A DNA stretch of 64,000 nucleotides from JAKAUF01 sp050746205. Lineage in GTDB: Bacteria > Acidobacteriota > Terriglobia > Terriglobales > SCQP01. The notes beneath the pieces are model-generated. The model was not told the DNA's origin. It ran no database searches and was given only the letters and a program-made list of their open reading frames with translations. The stretch covers positions 1-64,000 of the forward strand of contig JBOGKW010000001.1 of assembly GCA_050746205.1 (NCBI GenBank). The letters run 5' to 3'. The translations under genes and the position numbers were made by a program. This document shows, piece by piece, positions 17,432 through 25,722 of this stretch (positions within the stretch are counted from its first letter, which is position 1; every line of letters starts with the position of its first letter).

Positions 17432-18238
17432 CTAGACCTCCGTCTCTTCCCCGACCGGCAGTTCCTGCCGCACCACCGCCGCCTCCAGCCGGTCCTCAAC
17501 CGGGGCGTCGCGCCGGATGCGGCCGTCCCGGAAGCTGACGACCCGCCGCGCATAGCGCGCGATGTCCGGCTCATGCGTCACCAGCACCAGCGTCAGGCCC
17601 TCGGTTTCGTTCAAATGCTGGAAGATCTCCATGATCTCGACGCTGGTGCGCGTGTCCAAATTGCCCGTGGGCTCGTCGGCCAATAGGATTGCCGGGCGGT
17701 TCATCAGCGCCCGCGCGATCGCCACCCGCTGCTGCTGGCCGCCGGAAAGCTGGCTGGGATGGTGGCCAGCGCGGTCGCTCAGCCCCACAATCTCCAGCGC
17801 CGCTCGCGCCCGCGCCATCCGCTCCTCGGCGCCCAGCCGGGCATAGAGGGCCGGCAGCTCCACGTTTTCCAAGGCGGTGGTGCGGGCCAGGAGGTTGAAG
17901 CCCTGGAACACAAACCCGATCCGCCGGTTGCGGATGCCGGCCCGCTCCCCCTTGTCCAGCTCCGAGACATCGCGGCCCTCCAGCCAATAGCGGCCGCGCG
18001 AGGGGCGGTCCAGGCAGCCGCAGATGTTCATGAAGGTACTCTTGCCGCCGCCCGAAGGGCCCATGATGGCCACGAACTCGCCGCGTCCGATCTCCAGATC
18101 AATGCCGCGCAAGGCGTGCACCTGAACCTCGCCCAGGTCGTAGGTCTTGTGCACCCCTTCCATGCGGATCACCGCCTCGGGCGTTGCCGTCGCGCCGGTG
18201 GGGAGCGTGGTTCCGAAGCTGGCCGCGGACGTGCCCAT
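17432..18238 (-). CDS. MacB/LolD-like ABC transporter ATPase
   Basis: A 268-residue ATPase energising the FtsX-type permease encoded right after it. Walker A is GPSGGGKST near residue 60, the signature is LSGGQQQRVAIARAL, Walker B is ILLADEPTGNLD, and the switch histidine lies in LVTHEPDIARYA. NICGCLDRPSRG matches the MacB/LolD subfamily. The first 24 residues before IRMEGVHKTYDLG are not conserved. The 30 residues after RDGRIRRDAPVEDR form a short tail. The gene is tightly packed between adaptor and permease (2-nt gaps), so the three genes form one operon. Confidence 0.93.
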   Translation of the reverse strand: MGTSAASFGTTLPTGATATPEAVIRMEGVHKTYDLGEVQVHALRGIDLEIGRGEFVAIMGPSGGGKSTFMNICGCLDRPSRGRYWLEGRDVSELDKGERAGIRNRRIGFVFQGFNLLARTTALENVELPALYARLGAEERMARARAALEIVGLSDRAGHHPSQLSGGQQQRVAIARALMNRPAILLADEPTGNLDTRTSVEIMEIFQHLNETEGLTLVLVTHEPDIARYARRVVSFRDGRIRRDAPVEDRLEAAVVRQELPVGEETEV

Positions 18239-18240
18239 GG

Positions 18241-19680
18241 TTAGCGGAACCTCCCGCCCGTCATCGGCGACAAGCCCTTGGACTTGACCACCATGCCGGT
18301 CACCAGCTTGTCGCCCGCCGCCAGCGAACCGCGCAGCACGGTCACCGCGGTGTCGGTGAAGTTGGTGATGCCGGTTTGCACCCGCACCGGGACCAACTGA
18401 TTCCCAGGTCCCAGCTTCCAGAGCATGGCGGTGTCGGCGCGCCGCACCGGATCCTGGGCCGCCGCCGCCGCGCCGCCGGCCGCACCGGGCGCCGCCGCCG
18501 CGGTCTGCCGCCGCCGCGGGGCCATGCCATAGCGCTCCAGCAGGGCCTGCAGTTGCGCCGGCGGCAGTTCCGGCTTGAAGCGCAGCGCGGCGGCCGGCAC
18601 CAGCAGTTCATTGTGCACGGTGGCCACGGGAATGTTGACGTAGGCTGTCATGCCGGGGAAGACCTGTCCGCCGGGATTGTCGAAGTTGACCATCACGTCG
18701 TATTCGACGACGTTCTGCACCGTGGTGGCATTCATGCGAACCTGGCTGACCGCGCCGCGGAAAACTTCATTGGGAAAGGCGTCCAACGTGAACGTCGCCG
18801 GATCGCCCACGTGAATGCGGCCCACGTCGCTTTCATCCGTCTGCACGTCCACCTGCATCTTGCTCAGGTCCTGGGCGATGGTGAACAGGGTCGGCGTTTG
18901 GAACGACGCCGCCACGGTTTGGCCTACGTCCACCGCCCGGTCTACCACCACGCCGTCTATCGGCGAGTAGATGTTGCAGTAGCCGAGGTTGGTCTCGGCT
19001 ACTTTCAGCGCCGCCACCTGCATCTCCGCCTGCGCCTTGGCCTGCACCAGTTGCGCCTGCGCGGCCACCAGCTTGGCCTGGTCCTGCGCCGCCGCGGCCG
19101 CGGTCACCTGCACCGCCGCCCGGTCGGCGGCCTCGGTGGTCACCGCCTGGTCGCGCTGCTGTTTACTGAAAATGCCTTGCTGATACAGCGGTACCGTCTG
19201 GTCCATGACCAGCTTGGCGTCCTCCCAGGTGGCCTGCGCCTGCTGAATCGACGCCTTGGCGCCGACTAGCGTCTGCTCGGCCACGCCGACGTTGGCCTGC
19301 AGGCTGCGCACGTTCGCCTCGGCCTGGTCGAGGTTCGCTTTGGCCGAAAGCACGTTGTTTTGATACACGGTGGGATCAATCTGGGCGATGAGCTGGCCCT
19401 TTTTGACCGGGGAGTTGAAATCCACCAACAGCTTCTGCACCAGCCCGGAGATCTGGGCCCCCACGTTGACCGTGGTCACGGCCTGCACCGTGCCGCTGGC
19501 CTGCACGGTGGCGGTCAGGTTGCCGCGGGTCACCGCGGCGCTGAAATATTGGGCGGGCGAACTCCGCCGCAAGCCCAGCGTCACTGCCGCGATCGCCACC
19601 AGCAGTGCCAGCACACCGTAGCGTGCCTGCCGGCTGCGGAGGCGATACCAGGGCTGCTTCCGGCTACTCTGCTGTTCCAT
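18241..19680 (-). CDS. MacA-like periplasmic adaptor of the ABC exporter
   Basis: A 479-residue HlyD/MacA-type membrane fusion protein. One N-terminal transmembrane helix (GVLALLVAIAAVTLGL) is followed by the lipoyl half VQAVTTVNVGAQISGLVQKL, a long coiled-coil hairpin with Gln/Ala heptads (residues 100-205), the second lipoyl half NIYSPIDGVVVDRAVDVGQTV, and beta-barrel domains. An Ala/Gly-rich low-complexity insert around residues 395-415 precedes the final domain. The ATG at 19680 is preceded by GCAGGAGG at good spacing, so I reject the GTG seven codons upstream. It is first in the operon with the ATPase and permease. Confidence 0.92.
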   Translation of the reverse strand: MEQQSSRKQPWYRLRSRQARYGVLALLVAIAAVTLGLRRSSPAQYFSAAVTRGNLTATVQASGTVQAVTTVNVGAQISGLVQKLLVDFNSPVKKGQLIAQIDPTVYQNNVLSAKANLDQAEANVRSLQANVGVAEQTLVGAKASIQQAQATWEDAKLVMDQTVPLYQQGIFSKQQRDQAVTTEAADRAAVQVTAAAAAQDQAKLVAAQAQLVQAKAQAEMQVAALKVAETNLGYCNIYSPIDGVVVDRAVDVGQTVAASFQTPTLFTIAQDLSKMQVDVQTDESDVGRIHVGDPATFTLDAFPNEVFRGAVSQVRMNATTVQNVVEYDVMVNFDNPGGQVFPGMTAYVNIPVATVHNELLVPAAALRFKPELPPAQLQALLERYGMAPRRRQTAAAAPGAAGGAAAAAQDPVRRADTAMLWKLGPGNQLVPVRVQTGITNFTDTAVTVLRGSLAAGDKLVTGMVVKSKGLSPMTGGRFR

Positions 19681-19790
19681 TCCGGCCTCCTGCGCGTTCA
19701 CCTTAAGGAACGCCCGCCGCCGGGCGGCGGTTACAGTGGCGGCGCGGCGGGGGCCGCCGCCCCGCCACCCCCCGCTACAATGGAAGCGCT

Positions 19791-20795
19791 ATGCCCGCTC
19801 CCACGCCGCCGCGCTCCGGCTGGACCCGTGCCGAGGTCGCCACCCTGTATCGCCAGCCCTTGTTCGCGCTCATCGAACAGGCCCATGACCTGCACTGCCG
19901 CCACCATCCCGGCAACCACGTGCAGTTGTGCCGCCTGCTGTCCATCAAGACCGGCGGCTGCCCGGAGGACTGCGCCTACTGCCCCCAGAGCGCACGCCAT
20001 GCCACCGGAACGACAGCGGAAAAATTAATGGACCCGGGGGCCATCCTGGCCGCCGCGCGGCAGGCCCAAGCCGATGGCGCCACGCGCTTTTGCATGGGCG
20101 CGGCGTGGCGCGAAGTGAAGGATGGCCGCGAGTTTGATCAGGTGCTCGCGGCGGTGCGCGCCGTGGCCCAGTTGGGCATGGAGGTCTGCTGCACGCTGGG
20201 CATGCTCACCGCCCCGCAGGCGGCGCGCCTGGCCGCGGCAGGGCTGACCGCCTACAACCACAACCTCGACACCTCGCCGGAGTTTTACGGCCAGATCATC
20301 CATACCCGCAGCTACGCTGAGCGCCTCCGCACCCTGGATTACGTGGGCCGGGCCGGCATCTCCATCTGCTGCGGCGGCATTCTGGGCATGGGCGAAAGCG
20401 AGGACGACCGCATCGGCCTGCTGCACCAGTTGGTCCATCTTCCCGTTGCGCCGGAGAGCGTGCCCATCAACGCCCTGGTTCCGGTCCCCGGCACGCCGCT
20501 GGCGGCGCGCCCGCCCCTGCCCGCCTTGGACTTGGTGCGCGCCGTCGCCGCTGCCCGCATCCTGCTCCCCGGCGCCAAAGTGCGCCTCAGCGCCGGCCGA
20601 CTCGCACTGTCGCCGGAGGCCCAGGCGTTGTGTTTTTACGCCGGCGCCAACTCTATTTTTACGGGCGAGAAGTTGCTCACCACCCCCAACCCGGAGACCG
20701 CCGCGGATCTCGATCTGCTGGCGAGGCTAGGCCTGCATCCGCAGCCAGGCTCACCCACCGCGGCGCCGTCGCGCGCCGCGGCATCATTGGATTAG
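19791..20795 (+). CDS. bioB: Biotin synthase
   Basis: A 334-residue radical-SAM enzyme that inserts sulfur into dethiobiotin, the last step of biotin synthesis. The cluster motif CPEDCAYC (Cys57, Cys61, Cys64) is intact, and the [2Fe-2S] ligands fit Cys residues in RFCMGAAWREVKDG, EVCCTLGML and SICCGGILGMGE. AYNHNLDTSPEFY and GANSIFTGEKLLTT are BioB-specific. No other bio gene is nearby. TACAAT at 19776-19781 ends 9 nt before the ATG with no Shine-Dalgarno sequence, so a leaderless mRNA is likely. The 3' end overlaps the convergent SnoaL-like gene by 12 nt. Confidence 0.95.
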   Translation: MPAPTPPRSGWTRAEVATLYRQPLFALIEQAHDLHCRHHPGNHVQLCRLLSIKTGGCPEDCAYCPQSARHATGTTAEKLMDPGAILAAARQAQADGATRFCMGAAWREVKDGREFDQVLAAVRAVAQLGMEVCCTLGMLTAPQAARLAAAGLTAYNHNLDTSPEFYGQIIHTRSYAERLRTLDYVGRAGISICCGGILGMGESEDDRIGLLHQLVHLPVAPESVPINALVPVPGTPLAARPPLPALDLVRAVAAARILLPGAKVRLSAGRLALSPEAQALCFYAGANSIFTGEKLLTTPNPETAADLDLLARLGLHPQPGSPTAAPSRAAASLD

Positions 20796-21269
20796 CTCAC
20801 TTTCATCCGCCGACGGCAGCTCGGGCAAATGCGAGGCGTGGTGCAGCGCCAGCCGCCACTCCCCCTCGGCCAGCACGAAAACGTTGGTGGCGCAGACCTG
20901 CGCCGCGTCCGTCCGCCCCTCCACCTGGCTCTGCACCGCCTCCAGGCAGGTTAGCCAGGCCACCGGGCCCGCCACGTGCAGCCGCACCTGGTCAATCGCC
21001 ACCACCAGCAGGTGCGTATGGCTGAAGATGCGCCGCCAGCTTTCGCGAATCTCGGACCATCCCTCCAGCGGCGGCCAGCCGGGATGCACGCAGCGGGCGG
21101 TGGCGCTCGGCAGCCAGACCGCCTCCATGTCTTCCAGGCTCAGGTTCTCCAGCGCCTGATAAAAGCGCCGGTTGGCCTCGCGCACGCGGGCCTCCTCGTA
21201 CTGCCGGCGCTCGGCGCTGCGCGGCGCCGCCGCCGGCGTGACTGCCTGGGGACTGGAGCGCCGCGCCAT
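20784..21269 (-). CDS. SnoaL-like / NTF2-fold protein
   Basis: A 161-residue protein with an NTF2-like fold. VREANRRFYQALENLSLEDM, then CVHPGWPPLEGWSEI and SWRRIF, followed by strands ending GEWRLALHHASHLPEL, match the nuclear transport factor 2 family members found in many bacteria. These are often annotated as ketosteroid isomerase-related, but no reaction can be assigned. The first 25 residues are low complexity (Ala, Pro, Arg). The gene lies 4 nt after the UbiA-like gene on the same strand and is probably co-transcribed. Confidence 0.78.
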   Translation of the reverse strand: MARRSSPQAVTPAAAPRSAERRQYEEARVREANRRFYQALENLSLEDMEAVWLPSATARCVHPGWPPLEGWSEIRESWRRIFSHTHLLVVAIDQVRLHVAGPVAWLTCLEAVQSQVEGRTDAAQVCATNVFVLAEGEWRLALHHASHLPELPSADESELIQ

Positions 21270-21273
21270 GGGC

Positions 21274-22140
21274 CTATTTCACCAGAATCGCCGCGCCCCA
21301 GCTCACCATCAGGAGCACGCCGATATACCCATTGACGGTGAAAAACGCAGCGTTCATTTGCGACAAATCCTCGGGCCGCAGCAAGGCGTGCTCATAGGCC
21401 AGCAGCGCCGCCACTAACCCCAGCCCGATCCAGCCCAGCAGGCCCAATTGGCTGAGAACCAGCAGCCAGGCCAGCAGCGCCAACATGGCCATGTGGCATG
21501 CGGCGGCGATGCGCAACGCCCCCCGGATGCCCCAGCGTTTAGGGACCGAGTGCAGCCCGGGCTGACCGCGGTCAAAGGCGTAGTCTTGGCAGGCATAGAG
21601 GACATCAAAGCCGCCCACCCACAACGCCACCGCCGCCACCAGCACCAGGATGCGCGGTGACAGCGACCCGCGCACCGCGATCCAGGCGGCCGCCGGCGCG
21701 ATGCCCAGCGCCAGCCCCAAGACCCAGTGCGACAGCGCGGTGAAGCGCTTGGTCCAGGAATAAAACATCACCCAAGCCAAGGCCACCGGCGACAGCAGCA
21801 GCGTCAGATGGTTCAATTGCCAGGCGGCGATTTCAAACACCGACGCCGCAAGCAGCAAAAACCCCCAGGCAAAGCGCGGCGACAGCGCGCCCGTGACCAG
21901 CGCCCGCCCGCGCGTGCGCGGATTGGCCGCGTCCACGTCCCGGTCCACGATGCGGTTGAAGGTCATCGCCACGCTACGCGCCGCCACCATGGCCACGATG
22001 ATCCAAAGCAGTTGACGCGCCGTGGGCCAGCCCCGCGCCGCCAGCATCGCTCCCAGCAACGCAAACGGCAGCGCGAAGATCGAGTGCTCGAACTTGATCA
22101 TCTCCAGCGTGCGCCGCGTGCTGGCCGCCAGCGAGGGCAT
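21274..22140 (-). CDS. UbiA-family prenyltransferase, 4-hydroxybenzoate polyprenyltransferase-like
   Basis: A 288-residue membrane enzyme that attaches a polyprenyl chain to an aromatic acid during quinone synthesis. The first Asp-rich motif, NRIVDRDVDAANPRTRGR, and the second, YACQDYAFDRGQPGLHSVP, are both present, with about eight hydrophobic helices. The form resembles the UbiA-like protein of the futalosine menaquinone route (MqnP) as much as ubiquinone UbiA; no mqn or ubi partner gene is close enough to decide. TAAACT (coding strand, 22148-22153) lies 7 nt before the ATG, another leaderless-type start. The SnoaL-like gene follows directly. Confidence 0.88.
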   Translation of the reverse strand: MPSLAASTRRTLEMIKFEHSIFALPFALLGAMLAARGWPTARQLLWIIVAMVAARSVAMTFNRIVDRDVDAANPRTRGRALVTGALSPRFAWGFLLLAASVFEIAAWQLNHLTLLLSPVALAWVMFYSWTKRFTALSHWVLGLALGIAPAAAWIAVRGSLSPRILVLVAAVALWVGGFDVLYACQDYAFDRGQPGLHSVPKRWGIRGALRIAAACHMAMLALLAWLLVLSQLGLLGWIGLGLVAALLAYEHALLRPEDLSQMNAAFFTVNGYIGVLLMVSWGAAILVK

Positions 22141-22186
22141 GGTTTTCAGTTTAACAACCGTCCGCCGTCATCGCCGCCGGGCGACC

Positions 22187-22906
22187 TCAGCCTTGCGGGC
22201 GGATCACCGTGGCGCCGGGGAAGCGGGCGGCGAAGATGCGGCCCGATAGATGGGGGTTGATGCGGATGCTCGAGTAGTCGAGACGCTGGTAGTCGCCCGA
22301 GACTTGATTCACCTGCTGCCGCACCGCCACCCACAGCCGGGGCGAAAACCAGAGATCAATCGAGGCGATGCCGTTAGCCTGGGCCGGGTCGCGCGGCGTC
22401 AGCGCCAACTCGACCGTCGTCTGGCCGGCGATCCGCGGCCGGCCGGCCAGACGGACATGGAACGAGCCGAGCAAGGCGTGGCCGCCGCCGCCGAGGCTGA
22501 GCAGTAGATACCGTTGCACCGCTTGGCGGTGGCCGCGCAAATCGTACTCTTGCACCTGGCGGATGCCGGGTTGATAGAGATAGCCGGTTTGGTCCCGGTA
22601 GAGGAACTCACGCCGGGCGGGCGTGGCAATGTCCAAGGCGATCTGCGGGCCTTGTTTGGTGCGGCGGAAATATATCGTACCTTGCTCAAGCGCCGTGTCG
22701 TTGACGATCTGCGTGTATTTGATCGAAACGACATGGGCACTCAGGCGGCGCAGGTGGGCCGCTGCGACGTCGAGCTGGTCCAGCACTTGGTTCAATTGCC
22801 GGGACGCTGGAGGCGGAGCCGGCGCGGCAGCCCTCCGCGGCCCGAGCGGCGGGAAAATCCACGCCGCGGCCAGCAAAAACGCGCAACTAGCGCGTCCAGA
22901 CGCCAT
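22187..22906 (-). CDS. LolA-like outer-membrane lipoprotein carrier family protein
   Basis: A 239-residue exported protein of the LolA/LppX-like fold, which shields lipids or lipoprotein acyl chains in the periplasm. The signal segment ASCAFLLAAAWIFPPLG is followed by a helix (LNQVLDQLDVAAAHLRRLSA) and an eleven-strand half-barrel including GTIYFRRTKQGPQIALDI, ARREFLYRDQTGYLYQP and IDLWFSPRLWVAVRQQV. I chose the ATG at 22906 because the signal peptide begins there. It overlaps the end of the small membrane protein gene upstream by 20 nt, so the two are co-translated. The actual cargo is unknown; no LolB is nearby. Confidence 0.8.
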   Translation of the reverse strand: MASGRASCAFLLAAAWIFPPLGPRRAAAPAPPPASRQLNQVLDQLDVAAAHLRRLSAHVVSIKYTQIVNDTALEQGTIYFRRTKQGPQIALDIATPARREFLYRDQTGYLYQPGIRQVQEYDLRGHRQAVQRYLLLSLGGGGHALLGSFHVRLAGRPRIAGQTTVELALTPRDPAQANGIASIDLWFSPRLWVAVRQQVNQVSGDYQRLDYSSIRINPHLSGRIFAARFPGATVIRPQG

Positions 22907-23279
22907 AAATGACCGGGCCGTCCACGCTCGGCTGCCAGCGTTGTTGCCCCAAAACCTGGATCTCATGGCCGGTATAGTGCGCCAGTAGGCGGGCCAGATC
23001 GGGCTGTGGCTGGCGGGCGATCACCTGGTAGTAATGGCCGTGCGGCAAGGCGATCACGGTGATCTGTACCGCGGCGGCGGGGACGGGGAGGCTCTGAGCG
23101 GTGGTACCCGGCGCTGGAAACGGCCGAGGCTGGTCATGGAAGAAGCCGCGGGGCACCAGAAAGATGAAGGCCAGGATCAGCCCCACCATCACGTCATACT
23201 CAAGCGAGGCGCGGGGATAGCTCCACCACAGGAAGGAGGAGATCTTGCCGCCCAGGCCGCGACCGCCGCTCTGTGCCAT
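22887..23279 (-). CDS. Small membrane protein with periplasmic domain, unknown
   Basis: A 130-residue protein with no family I can name. A polar N-terminus (GGKISSFLWWSYPRASLEYD) precedes one transmembrane helix (VMVGLILAFIFLVPRGFF). The C-terminal domain of about 75 residues (VQITVIALPHGHYYQVIARQ onward, ending GPVIYGVWTR) probably lies in the periplasm. It is divergent from rsmG and overlaps the LolA-like gene, so the pair may act together at the envelope. TAGGAT (coding strand, 23289-23294) lies 9 nt before the ATG. Confidence 0.7.
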   Translation of the reverse strand: MAQSGGRGLGGKISSFLWWSYPRASLEYDVMVGLILAFIFLVPRGFFHDQPRPFPAPGTTAQSLPVPAAAVQITVIALPHGHYYQVIARQPQPDLARLLAHYTGHEIQVLGQQRWQPSVDGPVIYGVWTR

Positions 23280-23321
23280 ACCTACGCTATCCTAACCGTC
23301 GCTGCCCAACGGCCACAACAG

Positions 23322-23972
23322 ATGCCCGCCACGCTGGCCCATTTCCGCCAGGCCCTGACGGTCGCCCTGCCCGAGTACGGGGTGGCCGCGACGCCGGAGC
23401 GGCTGGAGCGTTTGAGTTCCTACCTTGCCCAGCTTGCACGGTGGAACGAGCGGGTGCGACTGGTGGGGGAGGCGGATCCGGACACGCTGGCCCGGCGGCA
23501 CGTGGGGGAGTCGCTCTATTTGGCCCAACTGCTACCGCTGTCCCACCAAACGCTGCTGGATCTCGGCTCCGGCGGGGGCTTTCCCGGGCTGGCGTTGCAG
23601 TTAGCTTTTCCGGCGTTAAAGACTACACTTGTAGAATCAAAAGCCAAGAAAGCTGCGTTCTTGGCTGAGGTCTGCCGTCAGCAGGCGTTGGGACGGGTCG
23701 TCAACCAGCGGCTGGAGGACCTCAGCGAGGCGGCCGAGATTGTGACCGTGCGCGCGCTGGAGAATCTCGCCGCCGGGCCCGAGCGTTTTGCACACCTGTT
23801 GATTTCCGGTGGAAAACTGGCCGCCTGGGTCACCGAGGGACTGGCACGGGACTGGCAGCAGCGCCTGCCGCGCTGGCGCTGGCAATCGCCACGACTGTTG
23901 CCGGGCAGCCGGGAACGCACGATCGTGCTGGCCGAGGCCCCCGAACTGGGATTGTTTCACGTGGAACACTAG
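23322..23972 (+). CDS. rsmG: 16S rRNA (guanine527-N7)-methyltransferase RsmG (GidB)
   Basis: A 216-residue SAM-dependent methyltransferase acting on G527 of 16S rRNA. RRHVGESLYLAQLL and LLDLGSGGGFPGLALQLAFP form the SAM site, VESKAKKAAFLAEV follows, and TVRALENLA is the R-A-x-x motif typical of the family. The ATG at 23322 fits the family N-terminus (YLAQLARWNERVRLV near residue 40). Its last codons, encoding LFHVEH, contain a complete parS site. This arrangement just before parA-parB is common near bacterial origins. TACGCT at 23283-23288 may be its -10 box. Confidence 0.94.
   Translation: MPATLAHFRQALTVALPEYGVAATPERLERLSSYLAQLARWNERVRLVGEADPDTLARRHVGESLYLAQLLPLSHQTLLDLGSGGGFPGLALQLAFPALKTTLVESKAKKAAFLAEVCRQQALGRVVNQRLEDLSEAAEIVTVRALENLAAGPERFAHLLISGGKLAAWVTEGLARDWQQRLPRWRWQSPRLLPGSRERTIVLAEAPELGLFHVEH
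23953..23968. promoter_or_regulatory. parS: parS centromere site
   Basis: TGTTTCACGTGGAACA, read on the minus strand as TGTTCCACGTGAAACA, equals the classic 16-bp chromosomal parS consensus on which ParB loads and slides as a CTP-dependent clamp. It lies in the last codons of rsmG, 42 bases before parA. I found no second copy in the window by eye. Confidence 0.92.
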
Positions 23973-24010
23973 GCCTTTCGGCCGCAAGGCGATTGCGTTA
24001 AACTCCTGGC

Positions 24011-24820
24011 GTGCCCCGCGTTCCCCGCATCTTGGCGATCGCCAACCAAAAGGGCGGGGTGGGCAAGACCACCACGGCCATCAACTTGGCGGCTTCACTG
24101 GCGGCGGCCGAGCTGCCCACCCTGCTGGTGGACTGCGACCCCCAGGGGAATGCCACTAGCGGTCTGGGAGTCGCGCCTGTCGACGGCCAGCCAACGCTCT
24201 ATCAGGTGCTGTCGGGCGAGGCCGAGCTGGCGGCGGCGCTGCGGACCACCGCCCTTGACGGCCTTGAGGTCGTCCCTGCCAGTCGCGATCTGGTTGGCCT
24301 GAACCTGGAGCTTGCCGTCGCTGAAGCACGCGAACTGCGCCTTGCCCGCGCTCTGGTCCGTGCGCCCGAGCGGCTGCGCTTCATCGTCCTGGACTGCCCA
24401 CCGGCGCTGGATTTGCTGACGCTCAACGCTCTGACCGCCGCGCAGGCGGTGATTATCCCCATGCAGTGCGAGTATTTTGCCCTCGAGGGGTTGGCTCAGC
24501 TCCTGGATACCATCGCCGCCGTCCAAGCCCGATGGAACCCAGGGCTGGAGATCGCCGGCGTGCTGCTCAACCAGTTTGAGGAGCGTACTCACCTGTCCCG
24601 CCAAGTAACCGCCGAACTGCGGCGCCACTTCGGCGCCCGCATCTTCCGCACCACGGTGCCCCGCAACGTGCGCCTGGCCGAAGCCCCCAGCTTCGGTCAG
24701 CCAGCGCTGCTCTACGATGTCCGTTCCAAGGGTTCGGAGGCATTCCTCCAGCTCGCGCGTGAGGTGATCGAACGTGAACTCGCCCAATCCGGCACGCAAA
24801 GCATTGGGGCGGGGGCTTGA
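24011..24820 (+). CDS. parA: Chromosome-partitioning ATPase ParA (Soj)
   Basis: A 269-residue deviant-Walker ATPase that moves origin regions apart together with ParB-parS. ILAIANQKGGVGKTTTAINL is the deviant Walker A near residue 14, LLVDCDPQGNATSGLG the A' motif, IVLDCPPAL the Walker B, and RNVRLAEAPSFGQPALLYD the conserved C-terminal block. Starting with GTG at 24011, it is preceded 6 nt upstream by TAAACT and has no Shine-Dalgarno sequence, so it may be translated from a leaderless mRNA. Its 3' end overlaps parB by 47 nt. Confidence 0.96.
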   Translation: MPRVPRILAIANQKGGVGKTTTAINLAASLAAAELPTLLVDCDPQGNATSGLGVAPVDGQPTLYQVLSGEAELAAALRTTALDGLEVVPASRDLVGLNLELAVAEARELRLARALVRAPERLRFIVLDCPPALDLLTLNALTAAQAVIIPMQCEYFALEGLAQLLDTIAAVQARWNPGLEIAGVLLNQFEERTHLSRQVTAELRRHFGARIFRTTVPRNVRLAEAPSFGQPALLYDVRSKGSEAFLQLAREVIERELAQSGTQSIGAGA

Positions 24821-25676
24821 TGCCCTGCTCTCTCCCGTGGCCGCCACCCCCGACCAGTTGGCCGGCGTCCCTCCTCCCGGCCCGGCTCCAGAGACGGTGC
24901 GCCAGTTGCCGCTCAGCGTCATCGAGCCCAATCCCTTTCAACCGCGCCAGCAGTTTCGCCCTGAAGCCCTAGCCGAGCTGGCCGCCTCGATCCGCGCTCA
25001 GGGCGTAATGCAGCCCGTTCTGGTCCGCCCGCAGGGCCAGCGTTTTCAGCTACTTGCCGGCGAGCGGCGTTTCCGTGCCGCGCAACTGGCTGGGCTGACG
25101 GCGATTCCAGCGCTGATCCGCGCCCTGGGCGACGACCATGCCCTCGAATATGCCCTGATCGAAAATCTGCAGCGCGAGGATCTGAACCCGCTTGAGCAGG
25201 CCCGCGCCTTTCAGCAACTGGCGACGCGCTTTGCCATGACCCAAGAGCACATCGCCCAGCGGACCGGCAAGGACCGCGCCAGCATTGCGAACTATCTCCG
25301 CCTGCTCAAACTCGCCCCAGCAGTGCAATCGCTCGTGGAGGCCGGCCGCTTGTCCATGGGCCACGCTCGAGCTCTGCTGGCGCTGCCGGCGGAGGCGCAG
25401 CCGGCCACCGCCGCGCGCGCACTGGCAGGGGAGTGGAGCGTGCGCCGGCTGGAGAGCCATGTGCGCGGCCGCACCGAGCCGGCCGGCTCCCAAGCGCGCC
25501 GCCCTGCCCAGGATGCCAATGTGCGCCATGCCGCTGACGAGCTGGCCCGGGCCCTCGGCGCCAAGGTGGCGGTGCGAGACAAAAGCGGCCGCGGGATCAT
25601 CGAGATTCACTATCACGGGGTCAATGATTTTCAGCGGCTGTTCGAACGCCTCGTGGGCCCCTCCCGCGAACCGTAG
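24774..25676 (+). CDS. parB: Chromosome-partitioning protein ParB (Spo0J), CTP-dependent clamp
   Basis: A 300-residue ParB. The N-terminus RKALGRGLDALL is the family segment that stimulates ParA. VIEPNPFQPRQQF and LVRPQGQRFQLLAGERRFRAAQLAG make the CTP-binding domain (GERRFRAA motif). ENLQREDLNPLEQARAFQQL and ERTGKD-like QRTGKDRASIANYLRLLKLA give the helix-turn-helix that reads parS. The C-terminal dimer domain ends IIEIHYHGVNDFQRLFERL. The GTG start lies inside parA, so the two are translationally coupled. Confidence 0.95.
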   Translation: MNSPNPARKALGRGLDALLSPVAATPDQLAGVPPPGPAPETVRQLPLSVIEPNPFQPRQQFRPEALAELAASIRAQGVMQPVLVRPQGQRFQLLAGERRFRAAQLAGLTAIPALIRALGDDHALEYALIENLQREDLNPLEQARAFQQLATRFAMTQEHIAQRTGKDRASIANYLRLLKLAPAVQSLVEAGRLSMGHARALLALPAEAQPATAARALAGEWSVRRLESHVRGRTEPAGSQARRPAQDANVRHAADELARALGAKVAVRDKSGRGIIEIHYHGVNDFQRLFERLVGPSREP

Positions 25677-25722
25677 ACGGCTACACTAAACGGAGCAGCT
25701 ACCGCTGTCCCCGGAGCGCCGC

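Noticed and set aside
20784..20795. Frameshift at the bioB / SnoaL-like junction
   Set aside because: It is a normal 12-nt overlap of convergent stop regions; both proteins are complete.
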